Origin: Microbotryum silenes-acaulis
Lineage: Eukaryota > Basidiomycota > Microbotryomycetes > Microbotryales > Microbotryaceae
DNA length: 64,000 bases
Reading direction: 5' to 3'
Assembly (NCBI GenBank): GCA_003665825.1
Contig: QPFY01000003.1
Coordinates: 310,001-374,000, forward strand
Within the stretch, counting starts at the first letter, position 1. Every line of letters begins with the position of its first letter. This document shows, piece after piece, positions 23,301 through 34,217 of this stretch. Made by a program: the position numbers and the translations under genes. Below the pieces are notes generated by a model. The model saw only the letters and a list, made by a program, of their open reading frames with translations, was not told where the DNA came from and searched no databases.

Positions 23301-26150
23301 GCCAGAGGAGGTCAGTATTCGAGCGATGGCCTCAGCGGCCCTCACTACATGCTAATCTTGGCTCTGTCGTTATAGGAACGAGATCGTCACCTCCAGACGC
23401 TGGCCGAGTTGGCCGGTCAATCGACGGCTTCGGCCCACGAAGTCGACATCGCTCACCGAAGTCGCCGATGGGCGTGGACGGACCTGCTCGAGGTGCACGA
23501 GCGAAAGTACCTGTTCCGCAACGTCGCGCTCGAGCTCTTCTTCGCCGACGGTCGCAGTTTCCTCCTCACCTTTTCGAAAGAAAAGCGACAGGCCGCACAG
23601 AGTGGGATCGCGGCTCGCAACCCGGGTTCGGTTGCTACGGGTTCGCTCCACATTGTCGGCGCCACACTCGGCGCCAAGTTCTCCGACGCCGTGCTGGGCC
23701 AAAAGACCAAGCTCGAGCACATCACGAAGCGCTGGGAGCGGCGCGAGATGAGCAACTTTGAATACCTCATGCACCTCAACACCATCAGCGGTCGCACCTA
23801 CGCCGACTTGACGAACTACCCCGTCTTCCCATGGGTTCTGGCCGATTACCGCAGCGACTCGCTGGACCTGACGGACCCGGCGACGTTCCGCGACTTTTCT
23901 AAGCCGATGGGGGCCCAAAACCCGCAACGAGAGGCCGAGTTTGCAGAACGCTACCAGCAGTTGCAGGAGCTCGAGGACGGGACCAAGCCGTTCCACTACG
24001 GCACACACTACAGCTCGGCCATGATCACGGTCGGGTATTTGATCAGATTGAGGCCATTCACAGAATCGTACCTCGACTTGCAAGGCGGCTTTGACCACGC
24101 CGATCGCATGTTCCACAACCTTGCCAAAGCGTGGGACTCGTGTTCCCGCCTAAGCCACTCGGACGTGCGCGAACTCATCCCCGAGTTCTTTTTCTTGCCC
24201 GATTTTTTGCGCAACGCCAACGGTCTCAAGCTGGGTCTACGGCAAGAGAGCGATGCGCCGATCGACGACGTGGCCCTGCCACCGTGGGCCAAGAACGATC
24301 CCCGACTCTTCATCGAGCTGCACAGGAAGGCCCTCGAGTCGGACTATGTTTCGGCGCATCTGCACCTCTGGATTGACCTCATTTGGGGCTACAAGTCTGG
24401 CACCGGAGACGATGCGATCAAGGCCGTCAACGTTTTCCACCATCTTTCTTACGAGGGGGCGATTGGTAAGCTCACCCCGAGTGTTCGTCCTTGCGATCGC
24501 CGTACTGAGCAGGTAATGTATCCCCTTTTAGACTTGGATTCGATCGTCAACGTGGACGAACGGCGTGCAGCAACTTCGACCATTCACAACTTTGGAATGT
24601 GAGTCGTCAGAAACTCATTCGAAAGCTCTCAATCCGGATTGCGCGCTGATCTCCTCTCGTCCCCATGCGCCAGGACCCCCAAACAATTGTTCTCAAAGCC
24701 ACACCCGACCCGCATTCCTCCGTTGGTCGCAAAGGCCACGAGGCCCATCTTCAGCCACGATAACTCTATTGAGCTGCAGTACACGACACTGATCCAATCC
24801 ATCGTGCCGGTCTGCGACGTTGGCCAGCACATCTCGGCTATTCACCCTTCGACGACGCCCGAAAAAACGACTGCGACGGGATCACACACGCTCGCTTTCC
24901 CTGGGGATGCCTCACACTCGGTCTCGTGGGGCTACGCGGATCAAGCTGTGCGTGTGCACGCCAAGGGCAACAACAACCCTACATCGCTGTTCGAAGGCAT
25001 GCATTCCGAATGTGAGATCGCCCTTCCACTATAATGTCTAGCTACACAGCAGCAGCTGACCCAAATGCACCTATCTTTTCCGCAGTCGTGTCCGCCGCTT
25101 GCTTTGCGGATGTTCGCACCTTTGTCACGGCCTCGACTGATACGAACGTGTCCCTGTGGCGGTGGCGGTGGAAGCACCACCAGCGAGGCGAAGTCCAGTT
25201 CCAGCAGGTCGAGTGCCTCCGAGGCCATTCCGATCAGGTGGTCTGCCTCGCTGCCTCCCGACCGTACTCGATCGTGGTGTCTGGATCGGACGATACAACG
25301 GCCATCATCTGGGATCTCAATCGGCAGCGCGTGAGTGAACGCGGTTTCGTGTCTCTACGGCTGGTGCAGCACCCGTCTAACTCTGTCTGTCCACCCCTAG
25401 TTCGTGCGTGTTCTGGAAGGCCACGAGGGGCGCGTACAGTTGGTCACCATCGTCAGTCAACGAAGAGCTCAATCATTGTAGAGCCGCAGTATTAAGTCCC
25501 TCCGTCGAGCGCACGCTGATCTAAGCTCCGTACATCCACAGAGCGATACGACGGGAGACATTGCTACCTGCAGCGGGTCCGCTCTCCGGCTTTGGACGGT
25601 CAACGGTGTACTCATGGCGACGCAATCGACGTCCAACTTCGTCGACCCTATCACTTCCGTCGCATTCTCGCAGCACGAGACTGCTCCTCTTGTCGCCACG
25701 GGCCACCGAGGCGGAAGAATCATGCTGTGGGAGCGTGTGAAGTCCGACACGGAGCCGACCGGCTGGGCACTCAAGCTTGTCCACACGCTGCGGCACAAGG
25801 ATCGCCTCGACGCGAGACCCGTACCCGACATTACTTGCCTCACCTTCACGCGCCGGCAGTTATACTCTGGCGATTCGAGCGGCCGGTGCTACCTCTGGTC
25901 GCCTCCAGGCGTCGAGCTGTTCCTTCCCGACTCGATTGGCGGAGGGTCTTGCATGGGTTGCAAGCAAGCCTTTGGATTGCTCGAGACTCGACGCAGGTGC
26001 TCGTCATGTGCGGGGATCTTCTGCACGATGTGCACGACGACGAGTGTCGAGGTCGGGGGTCGCTTCTGCGCTAGCTGCTTCCGAGTGCTCTCACCTCTTG
26101 CGGTCGTAGAGCCAGCGGCTCCGCTGACCCCCACCGTCGCCGAGGGCTGA
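17392..26150 (+). CDS. Giant BEACH-domain protein with ConA-like, PH-BEACH, WD40 and FYVE-like zinc finger (ALFY/WDFY3 architecture)
   Basis: About ten exons encode roughly 2,600 residues. Order of parts: a helical armadillo-like N-terminal region; a concanavalin-A-like lectin fold near 18.9-19.3 kb (YTFMGWISIDVPPRAGDSFS, then HWLQLGKFQHVALVHQ); further helical repeats to about 22.9 kb; a PH-BEACH module near 23.0-23.6 kb (GDVIESVFNINRIVGLDAV, NVALELFFADGRSFLLTF); the BEACH domain near 23.7-24.7 kb (WERREMSNFEYLMHLNTISG, YPVFPWVL, PFHYGTHYSSA, FHHLSYEGAI); WD40 repeats near 25.1-25.9 kb; and a C-terminal Cys-rich finger near 25.95-26.08 kb (CMGC, RRRCSSCAGIFCTMC, FCASC). BEACH proteins act in vesicle traffic and selective autophagy. 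Intron positions after 24.4 kb are less certain. Confidence 0.9.
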
Positions 26151-27055
26151 GTGAATTGTTCTTCTTGAAGTTTTAGTTAGTAATCCTTTCTGATGTAGTA
26201 CCGCAATCCTTCTCATTGACAAAGTCAACAATGCCTCACCATTTCCGTGACCCCTGAGGACCCTTTGACATCCGGGTCTAGGCGCCTGACCCCCTAGCCT
26301 CCGTCTAGCCTCCGTCTAGCTGGCATCTTGTAGCCGTCGTTCATGAGCCATGCCCAGTCACGAAAATCACTCGAGTCATTGTGATCGGGACGGTGGCAGT
26401 CGGAGGCCGGTGACGTTACGCCGAGCAGGTTCTTCAAAGACTTCGCAAAAAAGTCTCGTCGAGACGTTTTCCCCCAAGTCCGTCTGAACACTTGAATCGT
26501 TTTAGTCAGACCCGAACACCCTTTGAAAAAGGAGCAAAAATGAAGCTACCTAAGCCTTCGGCTTGACATTCTCTCAGACTATAACGACTCGAAACAAGGT
26601 GAGCCGAGGGCGGGAAGTGGCTCGCATGCGGGCTAGAACCCCCAGGAAGACTTAACGGTCTTTGTTCACCTTGATCTCAACTAAGGTGCCGCCCCCCACC
26701 AATATCAACCCCTCCGGTTCCTTTCGGCCTGGGATACCCGGCGCCGCCAACGTGATCTTCAGTTCACGCAGTCTTATGACCATCCCCTCCACTTAGTTTG
26801 CAATCGGTCGACAGCTGGATGGACATGATACAGTTTCAGATAAATATCTCAACAGGCACCGCAAAGAAAAGTACAAAACTTGGGCCAGACCGAATCGCTG
26901 ACTCCTTGAGAAACCTAACGGACATCAGAAATGGACTTGAGCGTCGAGATCGACGAAGAAGGACGCTCATAATGCACCGAAATCGAACATGGCGCTAGTA
27001 TTGAAGGTGTTGTCAGAAGCGAACAGGGACGTCCCGGTTGCGAATGGGTCCCCAT
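26151..27055. other. Intergenic region between convergent BEACH and Zn2Cys6 genes
   Basis: Both flanking genes end here, so this 905 bp contains two 3' UTRs. No gene is seen. A small tandem duplication (TAGCCTCCGTC repeated near 26296-26320) is present. The ORF at 26798-26998 is short and has no recognisable product. Confidence 0.65.
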
Positions 27056-30000
27056 TTAGGAGAGCGTAGATCGAGAAGGTGAAATCGGATTGATTCGACG
27101 AGGCTGCATCACGGGACACGATGTAATAGAGTCATTAGTCATCGCGCTATCACGACCTACTGCATCCTTCCGCTCTCGCTCTGACTCACCTGATAGCCCT
27201 GTAGGTGAAGCTAGTGGAATTTGGGCGAGTAACAATGAGGGATCTTCTTCGACTGAGACCAAACGAGACGTCATGAACTCGGCGAGCCTTCGTTCGGCAA
27301 AGGGGTGGTAGTAGCACGTCATCTTCAAGCCTTCGATCAACCTACAGAGTAGTCTTGTCAGCTCGCCCTGCAGCCCAATACCATCAAACGCAGTGCCAGA
27401 CATACCACTGTTTCTCTTGTTCCGTAACGACCTCCTCACTCGCCGTCGGACCCGGCACCTTCCCCAACCTCTCCTGCGCCAACGTCGTCCAATCCTGCAC
27501 CAATTCCAAATTATAAAACTGATGATAAATCATATGCAAATCCGCGCCCGTCATGTACGCTTTGGCGTAATAAGCGAGGACCTTGAGCCCTTTACGAACC
27601 CGACTTGTTGCTTCGGTGAGGAGAGGGGCGGAAATGATGTCGGACCAGTCCATTAAGGTCGATCGGAGCATGTTGTTTAGGTCGAGGAGGTCTCGATCAA
27701 GACGGATGATGAGAGGACCGTAATCTTTTTCGTGGTGATGGTGATCGTGCTCCGTCGTTGTGGAATGCGCATAAGCTGGAGGAGCGAGGTCCCGCGTCGT
27801 CAACGCTGACAAGACGTGCTGAATTGTCGAACGGGTTTTGTCGATGCTGAGCCACACCTTTCGCACGGCCACTTCGATTTGAGCCGAAGGCTTGGAAGGG
27901 GGTGAGCTAAGGCGAGCGAAATCGCGTTGACAGGTACCTTTAAAACAAGTTCGACGCACAAGGTTCAGTTCAACGCAGCCGAACAATCCAGGGAGCCGCA
28001 CAACTCACATATCCAGCAATGCAGCAAATGCCTGATCGTCTGGAGCGCCTCGGGTCTTTCCTTCGCTTTCGCCAACAGCTTCTCCAACACCGGCAAGAGA
28101 TTATCATCCTCCGGCAAAGCTGGGATCACAATCCCAACATGACTGAAGTAGGCCCGCAAGTCATGATCATCGATACAAGGGAGTCGTCGTCCGAAAGCGG
28201 CTATTTGGGCGTCGGCGGAATAGAGACCGAATCCGAAGGTTTTCTTGAGTTCGATTTGGTCGACTTCGGCCGGAGCGGCGTCGAGCAATTGCTTGTACTG
28301 GTCCAAGGCGCTGCGTAACAAGCTACGCGACTTTTTAGGCTTGCTGTGGAGATAATATTGTGACATATCGGCTTAGTCCTCGCATGTTTTACCTAGTGTG
28401 CTATGACCGAACGGAACTCACAGCTCGACAAACATCGCCATCTGCATAAGCGTCATCAACGACCCCAAATTCTCAATCGACGCTTCCTCCGCCAACCCTT
28501 CATCGAAACACAACTGATGCGCCTGCTTGAGGAAGTTCGTGCACGCCGATTCACGACGCGTCCCCGCACTGAGGAGGGGAGCGTCGGGGTGGTCCCGGGA
28601 GTCTTTGGCTTCGATGGAGATGCCGAGGAGTCCGGAATGTGGTGAAGTACGCGCGCCTACGGCTCGGAAAGCGGCGACTGCGACCTAGGAGGACTCTCGG
28701 AGGGTCAATTTCTATGGCATTGAGCCTGTCCGAGGGACAACGAAGCTCACTTTGGCAGAAGGGCTTAGGAGCCACTCGTCCATTTGGAGCTCGGCCTTGC
28801 GCGATCGAAAGTAGGTATACGTGGGGAGCACGAAGCAGCACGACTCGAAGAAAGCTGGAGCATTCGATAAGCGGGTCAGATGGAACTCATGCAAGATTCT
28901 AAACTCATCGCACACTGACCATCACACAAATGCCTCGACAACGCCGCTGCCATCTGGGGCGTCGCTAGCCTCCAGTCGAGAGAGAATGCACCAATGCTAC
29001 TCGTAGTCGTAGCGAGCGTTGATGTTGTCAATATATCTGACGGATCGTCTGTCGGGAGTGTAGCCACAGCGGACGTCGACGAGGCGGGCAAGCCAAAGAG
29101 AGCCTCGAGCGACGAATCGAAGGCGGTGCCGTCGACGGCGAAAGATGTGTCAATGGGATTGAGGGAGCTCTCAGACTTTGCCGCGAGTTGACCCTCGAGT
29201 TCGGCTGCCAGGATGTAAATGGTGTATCGGTATCAGCGAGCTTTTGACCGGTAGCTCTCAGGCAAAACTTACCCAGCCGTTTCTCCAAATGAGCAATCCG
29301 GCTCGGATCGTTTTGGGCTCTACGGGAGGGAGGGGGAACGGCTAATGCTCAGCATCTGGGTGGAATTATGATCCATGAACAAGACGAGACGCACGATCTC
29401 TTGACCTTGGGTGTCCACCTAATGAGATCGCACTCCTCCTTGCGCTGAGCGCAATGGTGACATGTCGGAAAGCGACGGTCACATTTGACTAAGAATTCGA
29501 ATTCGTGCCAATAGTCAGCCTCAAGCCAGGCATACGCTCAACGCATGAACACTTGCACATTACTCGCCTTTGCGCTCTCGACACCGAATACAACTCTTGT
29601 CGCAGATGATGGTACCCGGAGGCAGTACCGGCTTGGGTTTCCTCTTTCGCATCGGCGGATTCGAAGTGGTCGCCGTCGTCGTTGTCGTTGTACTCGAAGA
29701 CGCGACCGCAGAACCACTCGTATCTCGCTGAATATGTAGCTCACCCTGATCGTCATCATGCATGTCCTCGTCCGATTCGTCGCTGCCCGAGTCGGTCGTC
29801 GCGGAGGGAGGAGCCCGGTCGGACGTGGTCGAGGTCGAGCTTTGCGCGCCAAGCGGGGCTGCAACATCGTCGTCGACTAGATTTCCCGGGAGCAAAGGTG
29901 CCTTTGGTAAGGTAGATGCGTAGGCCGACTCAAGTCGGGTCTGCTGCGCCCATGGGTTGAGGTCAATCGCAGAGACCGTCGCCGCGGACGAAAGGACTTG

Positions 30001-30180
30001 ATGCGACGATGATATGGGTTGAACCGATGGGCCACTGGGGACCATTGATGTGCCGGGTTGGGGTATGAACCGGTCCTCCATGGTGGAGGAGGTCGTTGAG
30101 CGGTGCGAGGGATGTCGCTGCGAAGGTCTGGATAAGCGCGGAACCGGCCGACAAGGGAGCCGAGCGAGTGGGGTTGCCAT
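27056..30180 (-). CDS. Zn2Cys6 binuclear-cluster transcription factor
   Basis: The minus-strand gene runs from ATG at 30180 to TAA at 27058-27056 with many introns. After a Ser/Thr-rich N terminus, a basic stretch (RKRKPKPVLPPGT) leads into the zinc cluster CIRCRERK-VKC-DRRFPTCHHCAQRKEEC, giving six Cys with the C-x2-C-x6-C spacing of Gal4-type factors. A linker then reads NDPSRIAHLEKRL, the usual coiled-coil dimerisation element. The C-terminal about 500 residues (for example SRSLLRSALDQYKQLLDAAP and HNLELVQDWTTLAQERLG-like helices) fit the middle homology region of fungal regulators. The intron inside the zinc cluster (29567-29489) only keeps the frame with a GC donor. Target genes unknown. 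A hAT transposon lies 23-31 bp upstream of the start codon. An alternative ATG (MEDRFIPQ) lies near 30081. Confidence 0.85.
29416..29590 (-). other. Zn2Cys6 DNA-binding motif interrupted by a GC-AG intron
   Basis: The first three Cys are split between exon 1 (CIRCRERK, ending at 29568) and exon 2 (starting at 29488, completing V then KC-DRRFPTC). The intron begins GCGAGT at 29567 and ends TTAG at 29489. Using the nearby GTAATG as donor instead creates an immediate stop, so the GC donor is the only reading that yields the conserved motif. Confidence 0.75.
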
Positions 30181-30211
30181 TTTTACCGAGACGAAGTTCT
30201 GGGGTTGAAAC

Positions 30212-30235
30212 CAGGGCTTCGCATTAGATCAGATA
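30212..30235 (+). repeat. hAT left terminal inverted repeat
   Basis: Starts CAGGGCTTCGCATTAG and is the exact reverse complement of 33926-33949 over 24 bases. The preceding 8 bases (30204-30211) are the target-site duplication copy. Confidence 0.95.
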
Positions 30236-30345
30236 GATGCCTATCTATATCTACACCTCCTATAACTATCGTTCATCTATCTATATGGCCATAGATCATA
30301 GATAGACAGATACGCTTGGACGTAACTACGCAGATATCTAAAGCA
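30236..30345. repeat. Left subterminal TATCTA-rich region of the hAT element
   Basis: Multiple CTATCTAT/TAGATAG motifs in both orientations lie just inside the left end. A similar cluster occurs at about 33785-33925 inside the right end. In hAT elements such subterminal repeats bind the transposase; that role is inferred here. Confidence 0.6.
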
Positions 30346-30765
30346 TCTGCCAGGAATACACATTGAGGAGACAGGTTGTCCATGGTCAGAGGGGTTCAAG
30401 CATATTCAAGAAGCATATCCGCTTAAGTTTCCAAGACCTTATCAAGTCATTGGCTTGGCTCCGAACGGTGGCGGTGAGACAGAGGCCGCCCTCCTGGCTG
30501 CCCAAGGCCGCCCTCCCGGCTGCCCGTTGTGCCCTACTAGTTCGGTCGGCTTCTATCTCGGAAGCGAAGCAAAACATTGCCTATCTTGAAGGCATGAGGC
30601 CTGAGACCTGAGCTCCTGAAAGGAAATGGGCAAATGAGCCAGAAGATTTTGGAGTCCGCATATTGCCACTGGTCGTCTGCCGGTTTCACTTCTCCCCTTT
30701 CTAGTACCTCCCCGTCTTCTCCCTCTCTAGCTCATAAATCCCCAAACTCCTCATCTTGCTACAAC

Positions 30766-33448
30766 ATGGCTACTCCTACTGCCACAGAAGATCTTGTCGC
30801 CACTGTCTTCAGCACGGAGGCGGAAGCAAAAGTGTTCTACACCGAGCTTCGGTCTGCTGGCCCCGAAGACCGATTGCAAGCGAGGTGCGCCGACGTTGCT
30901 CGGGCCTTCCTTTTCTCCCGAACCTCGGGAAAGTGGGATCATTTCGATGTCGTCGTGTTTCGATCGAATGGCAAATTGAAGATCCGAGCAACGTGCAAGA
31001 CTCGTCCAGCCTCTCATTGCGAAACCGTTGACTTCGAGACCGCACACCAACACGGCGTATCGAACTGGAACAGGGGCATCAAACAATGCCTGGCATCCAG
31101 GGGGGAAGGGGCGAACACGGTTAGTTCGCTTGAAATAATGTTTGCAGGCTGTTACAGCAGGTCACTAAAGATTTTTCTGTCTTGTACTTTCAGAACGTGC
31201 AACCATTGCTTTCTGCTGCAATCTTCGACAATGCGTTGTTCATGTTATACATCGTTCTTCACGTTGCAATCTCGAAGGAAGCGTTCACCCACGTAGACCC
31301 CCAACTTCAAACCTGGCTCGCCTACTCCTATCACGTCGCCAATGTGAATGCTATCCTCGGTAGTCACGACACCGTCAAGAGGGTACTCGTTCATCTACAT
31401 AGGGAGCTGTCGGTTCAATTCGGCGAATTTCTTGTCAAGCGAAATCGCGGGATTCATCTGGTCATCGATGGTTGGACCGCTCCCAACTGCATCAGTGTTC
31501 TCGGAGTCGTCGTAGTGTATGAACAAGATGGCGTCGTTCATCGTCACATACTCAAGTTGATCGAGTCGAAAGGTCGCCACGGCGGGAAAGAGCTCGCAGC
31601 GTCGCTTCATGAATGCGTCGAAGAGTTCAAGATCTCGCATCTCGTTCGAACCCTCGTGATGGACAACGCCTCGAACTGCAACAAGATGGCGGTGGAGTAC
31701 AAGAACCTCAATGACTCGTGGTGGGGACCCGAGATGCGAGTTCGCTGCTTCGCCCACATTCTCCAGCTAGTGATGGGCGCACTTTACGCTGCCTTTTCCA
31801 TGGCCCCTGCTCGTCCGCCTACTCCTCGGGCGCGCAAGAACACGACTGGCAAGCATGTATCTGCTTTCGACGGTCATCCCAACGTCGAAGATGATTCGGA
31901 TGCTGAAGATCAGAGGATCGACGACGAGATTGCTCAAGCTCTGTCCATTGCGACTGCCTCTGGTGACTACGACATTTCAGCATTGGAATTTACGGTGAAC
32001 AATTCGAAGACTTGCTTGAGAGAGGCTTTGATTGGGGCGAGTCGGTCGGCATCAAGATTCAACCCATCCTTCGACGAAAATGCATGACCATCATTCCTAC
32101 GATCGCCGATTTTGCACAACACGTTTCGGGACTGAGAGTCAAATCCTCCAACAAACACAGATGGCAGCAGTCGGTCGTTGCCACCGCCAAGGACCGACCC
32201 GATTCCAAGGCGACGGAGCTTTCCCGCAAAAACGAGACGCGTTGGAACTCTATTCACCTCTGCCTTCAGAGCCATGTTCTGTTCTCGAGTGCCATCGACT
32301 ACTATATGGCGCGCGACGACACACCCTCGAACATCGTGGACAAATTCGCCCTTCCTGATGACGCACTTGATATCGTTAAAGAGCTCCTTGACATTGGCGA
32401 ATACCTCAAGACCCTGACGGTTCAGTTCCAAGATGCAACGCCTCGCACTGGGGATGTCATCGCCGAGTTCGAACGAGTTGAAGGCATGCTTGACAACAAG
32501 GCTCAAACCGCTTCTCCCATGGTGCGCATCGCAGCCAAGTCCGCTTTGATTGTTCTGGGCAACTACTACTCGAAGGTTGGCGACGATTCGATTGCTGCAT
32601 TTGGGTCGATGTTCTTTCATCCTCGTCACCATCTGCGATTCTTTCAGCGACCTGGAACTGCTTGGGCTGAAACCGATATCAATGAGAAGCAGAAGAAGCT
32701 CCATGAAATCTACAAGAAGGTGTACCTTCCTCTCTATGAGGACATCCCCGAAGCTGGTCCTCCGTCCCCGATTGATTCCGATGCTTGCTCCGACCACGAT
32801 TTGTATGGTGATGAAGGAGGTGACACACAAGGCTCTCACAACTACTACGAGCCAGATGCCTTCCCCCAGTACTGGGCTAGGGGATGCGTCAGACTGAACA
32901 AGAACGACGCCTACAAGGGGTGCCCTATCAAGTATTGGGTGACACAACGTGCGATTCCAGGGCAGAAGGCTCTTGCCGAGATGGCAATTGACTTCATCAC
33001 ACTTCCACCAACTGCGTGCGATGCGGAACGCGCTTTCTCCACCGGCCGCCGGACGATCAACTATATGCAGCACAGCACCTCCGCCGAAGTTCTGAACGCC
33101 AAGATGTGTCTCGGTAGCTGGGCTAACCCGACCGCTCCTATCTTCGGGGGCACCCCCGAGGGCTTCGCTCGTCATGCCCGACCCATCATCGCAAGTGAGT
33201 TCAAATGAGAGGAGTCATGCTAGCCCCAGCTACTTGCAGCGACTGAGGACCCAATAATCTTTCTTGCAGGCAAGCTCCGTGCTCCATCGAAGCGTGTCGT
33301 GGCAAAGAAGAGTTCTTCGGCAGTCCACAAAGCGAATAAGCGGCAGCGCCACAACGTCACTCGAGAATCCTCGCGATCGACCTCGCTCTCGCAAAATTCG
33401 CCGATTGAGGAGCTGGAACTCTCAGACACGGACGAAGAATCGTCTTGA
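30766..33448 (+). CDS. hAT transposase
   Basis: Exon 1 is 30766-31119, starting MATPTATEDLVATVF. An intron at 31120-31193 (GTTAGT...CAG) leads to exon 2; the 3' intron is 33195-33269 (GTGAGT...CAG), and the last exon ends with TGA at 33446-33448 (tail SPIEELELSDTDEESS). The N-terminal part has a W..F..C...C...H...C pattern resembling a BED-type finger, imperfectly. RNase-H-like catalytic motifs are visible: VIDGWTAPN (first Asp), VMDNASNCNKM (second Asp) and RCFAHILQL; an acidic linker follows. The C-terminal dimerisation region is LPPTACDAERAFSTGRR. The frame changes between about 31940 and 32087. A 38 nt GT...AG segment at 31943-31980 would bridge it, but that is short for an intron here, so a frameshift is equally possible. 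Activity is therefore uncertain. Confidence 0.88.
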
Positions 33449-33784
33449 GCGCTACCCAAGTATGCAACAGAGTGAATCTTCGTTTCTCCCATGTACATAA
33501 TAAACCCTCAACAACATATTTTCTCTCTGTTTCTCTGTTTCTGCCCCTTCATAGATTTTTCAACCGAGTCCTCTAGCTTTCCCTCATTTGCACTTGCTCT
33601 CCGTCGTCTGTCAATAGAATACAAGGCACGGCTGCCATTCTGCCACTTCGTCGAGTTTTTCTGGCGGCAGCTGGAGAGATCTTGTCATGGCTGCAAAGGC
33701 CTTTTGTGTCGAGGACAAGGGAACAAGGGTCCGCCCTGTCATATCTATACACGCACATCTATGCATGCCTCCACACATCTAGTT

Positions 33785-33925
33785 ATCATCTATCAAGTGG
33801 CGTTTATCTACGTAGATATCCACTAGATATCTATCTTTCATCTATCTGTTCTGCTGTAGATGACAGATCTATAGATAGCCCGAAAAAAGGCAAAATTATA
33901 GATAGATAAAAGATATCTACGCGCA
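33785..33925. repeat. Right subterminal TATCTA-rich region of the hAT element
   Basis: Repeated ATCTATC, TAGATATC and TAGATAGAT motifs are arranged in both orientations, mirroring the left subterminal region. The base composition is much more AT-rich than flanking host DNA. Confidence 0.6.
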
Positions 33926-33949
33926 TATCTGATCTAATGCGAAGCCCTG
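33926..33949 (-). repeat. hAT right terminal inverted repeat
   Basis: Ends CTAATGCGAAGCCCTG and mirrors the left terminal repeat exactly over 24 bases. It is followed by the second target-site duplication copy GTTGAAAC at 33950-33957. Confidence 0.95.
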
Positions 33950-34217
33950 GTTGAAACCCAACACTCCGTGAGGTCTCAGTATACGATTGCAAATCAAAAA
34001 AAAACAAAACAACAAATTTCACCGAGTTGCGATTACTGGCACTGTTCAGCGGTTACTGATGGCCACGCGCCACGCGCCACCCCCATTTAGCTTGTCGGCA
34101 ACCACGGCTTTGAAGCGCAGAGCCAGAGCCAGCAGAGCCAGCAGAGCCCGCGTCGCGTCTCGTCCAAGCTCCCGATCGACGACCGGCGTGCCTCATCCCC
34201 GCCACGACATACCCGCG

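Larger units (their letters stand above)
30204..33957 (+). mobile_element. Complete hAT-superfamily DNA transposon with 8 bp target-site duplication
   Basis: The element is 30212-33949 (3,738 bp). Its ends are perfect 24 bp terminal inverted repeats at 30212-30235 and 33926-33949, beginning CAGGGCTTCGCATTAG, the CAGGG start being characteristic of hAT elements. It is flanked by identical 8 bp duplications GTTGAAAC at 30204-30211 and 33950-33957, the hAT length. Inside each end are AT-rich clusters of TATCTA/TAGATA motifs, likely subterminal transposase-binding sites. One transposase gene occupies 30766-33448. Perfect TIRs and TSD indicate a recent insertion. It sits between the Zn2Cys6 gene (minus) and the UBR-box gene (plus), within about 25 bp of the former's start codon. 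Confidence 0.95.

Noticed and set aside
26290..26322. Short tandem CCTCCGTCTAG units considered as a CRISPR-like or regulatory array
   Set aside because: There are only two to three units of about 11 bp in direct contact with no spacers; it is a simple local duplication in a fungal 3' flank.
26580..26670. Possible minus-strand tRNA (GGTTCTAGCCC)
   Set aside because: The T-loop purine is replaced and no cloverleaf forms around it.
30483..30525. Tandem 22 bp GGCCGCCCTCC...GGCTGCCC repeat inside the hAT element
   Set aside because: Only two imperfect copies, with no link to element function.
31967..33175. 402-codon minus-strand ORF over the hAT transposase
   Set aside because: It is the antisense shadow of the transposase exon, whose plus-strand frame carries the hAT dimerisation motif.
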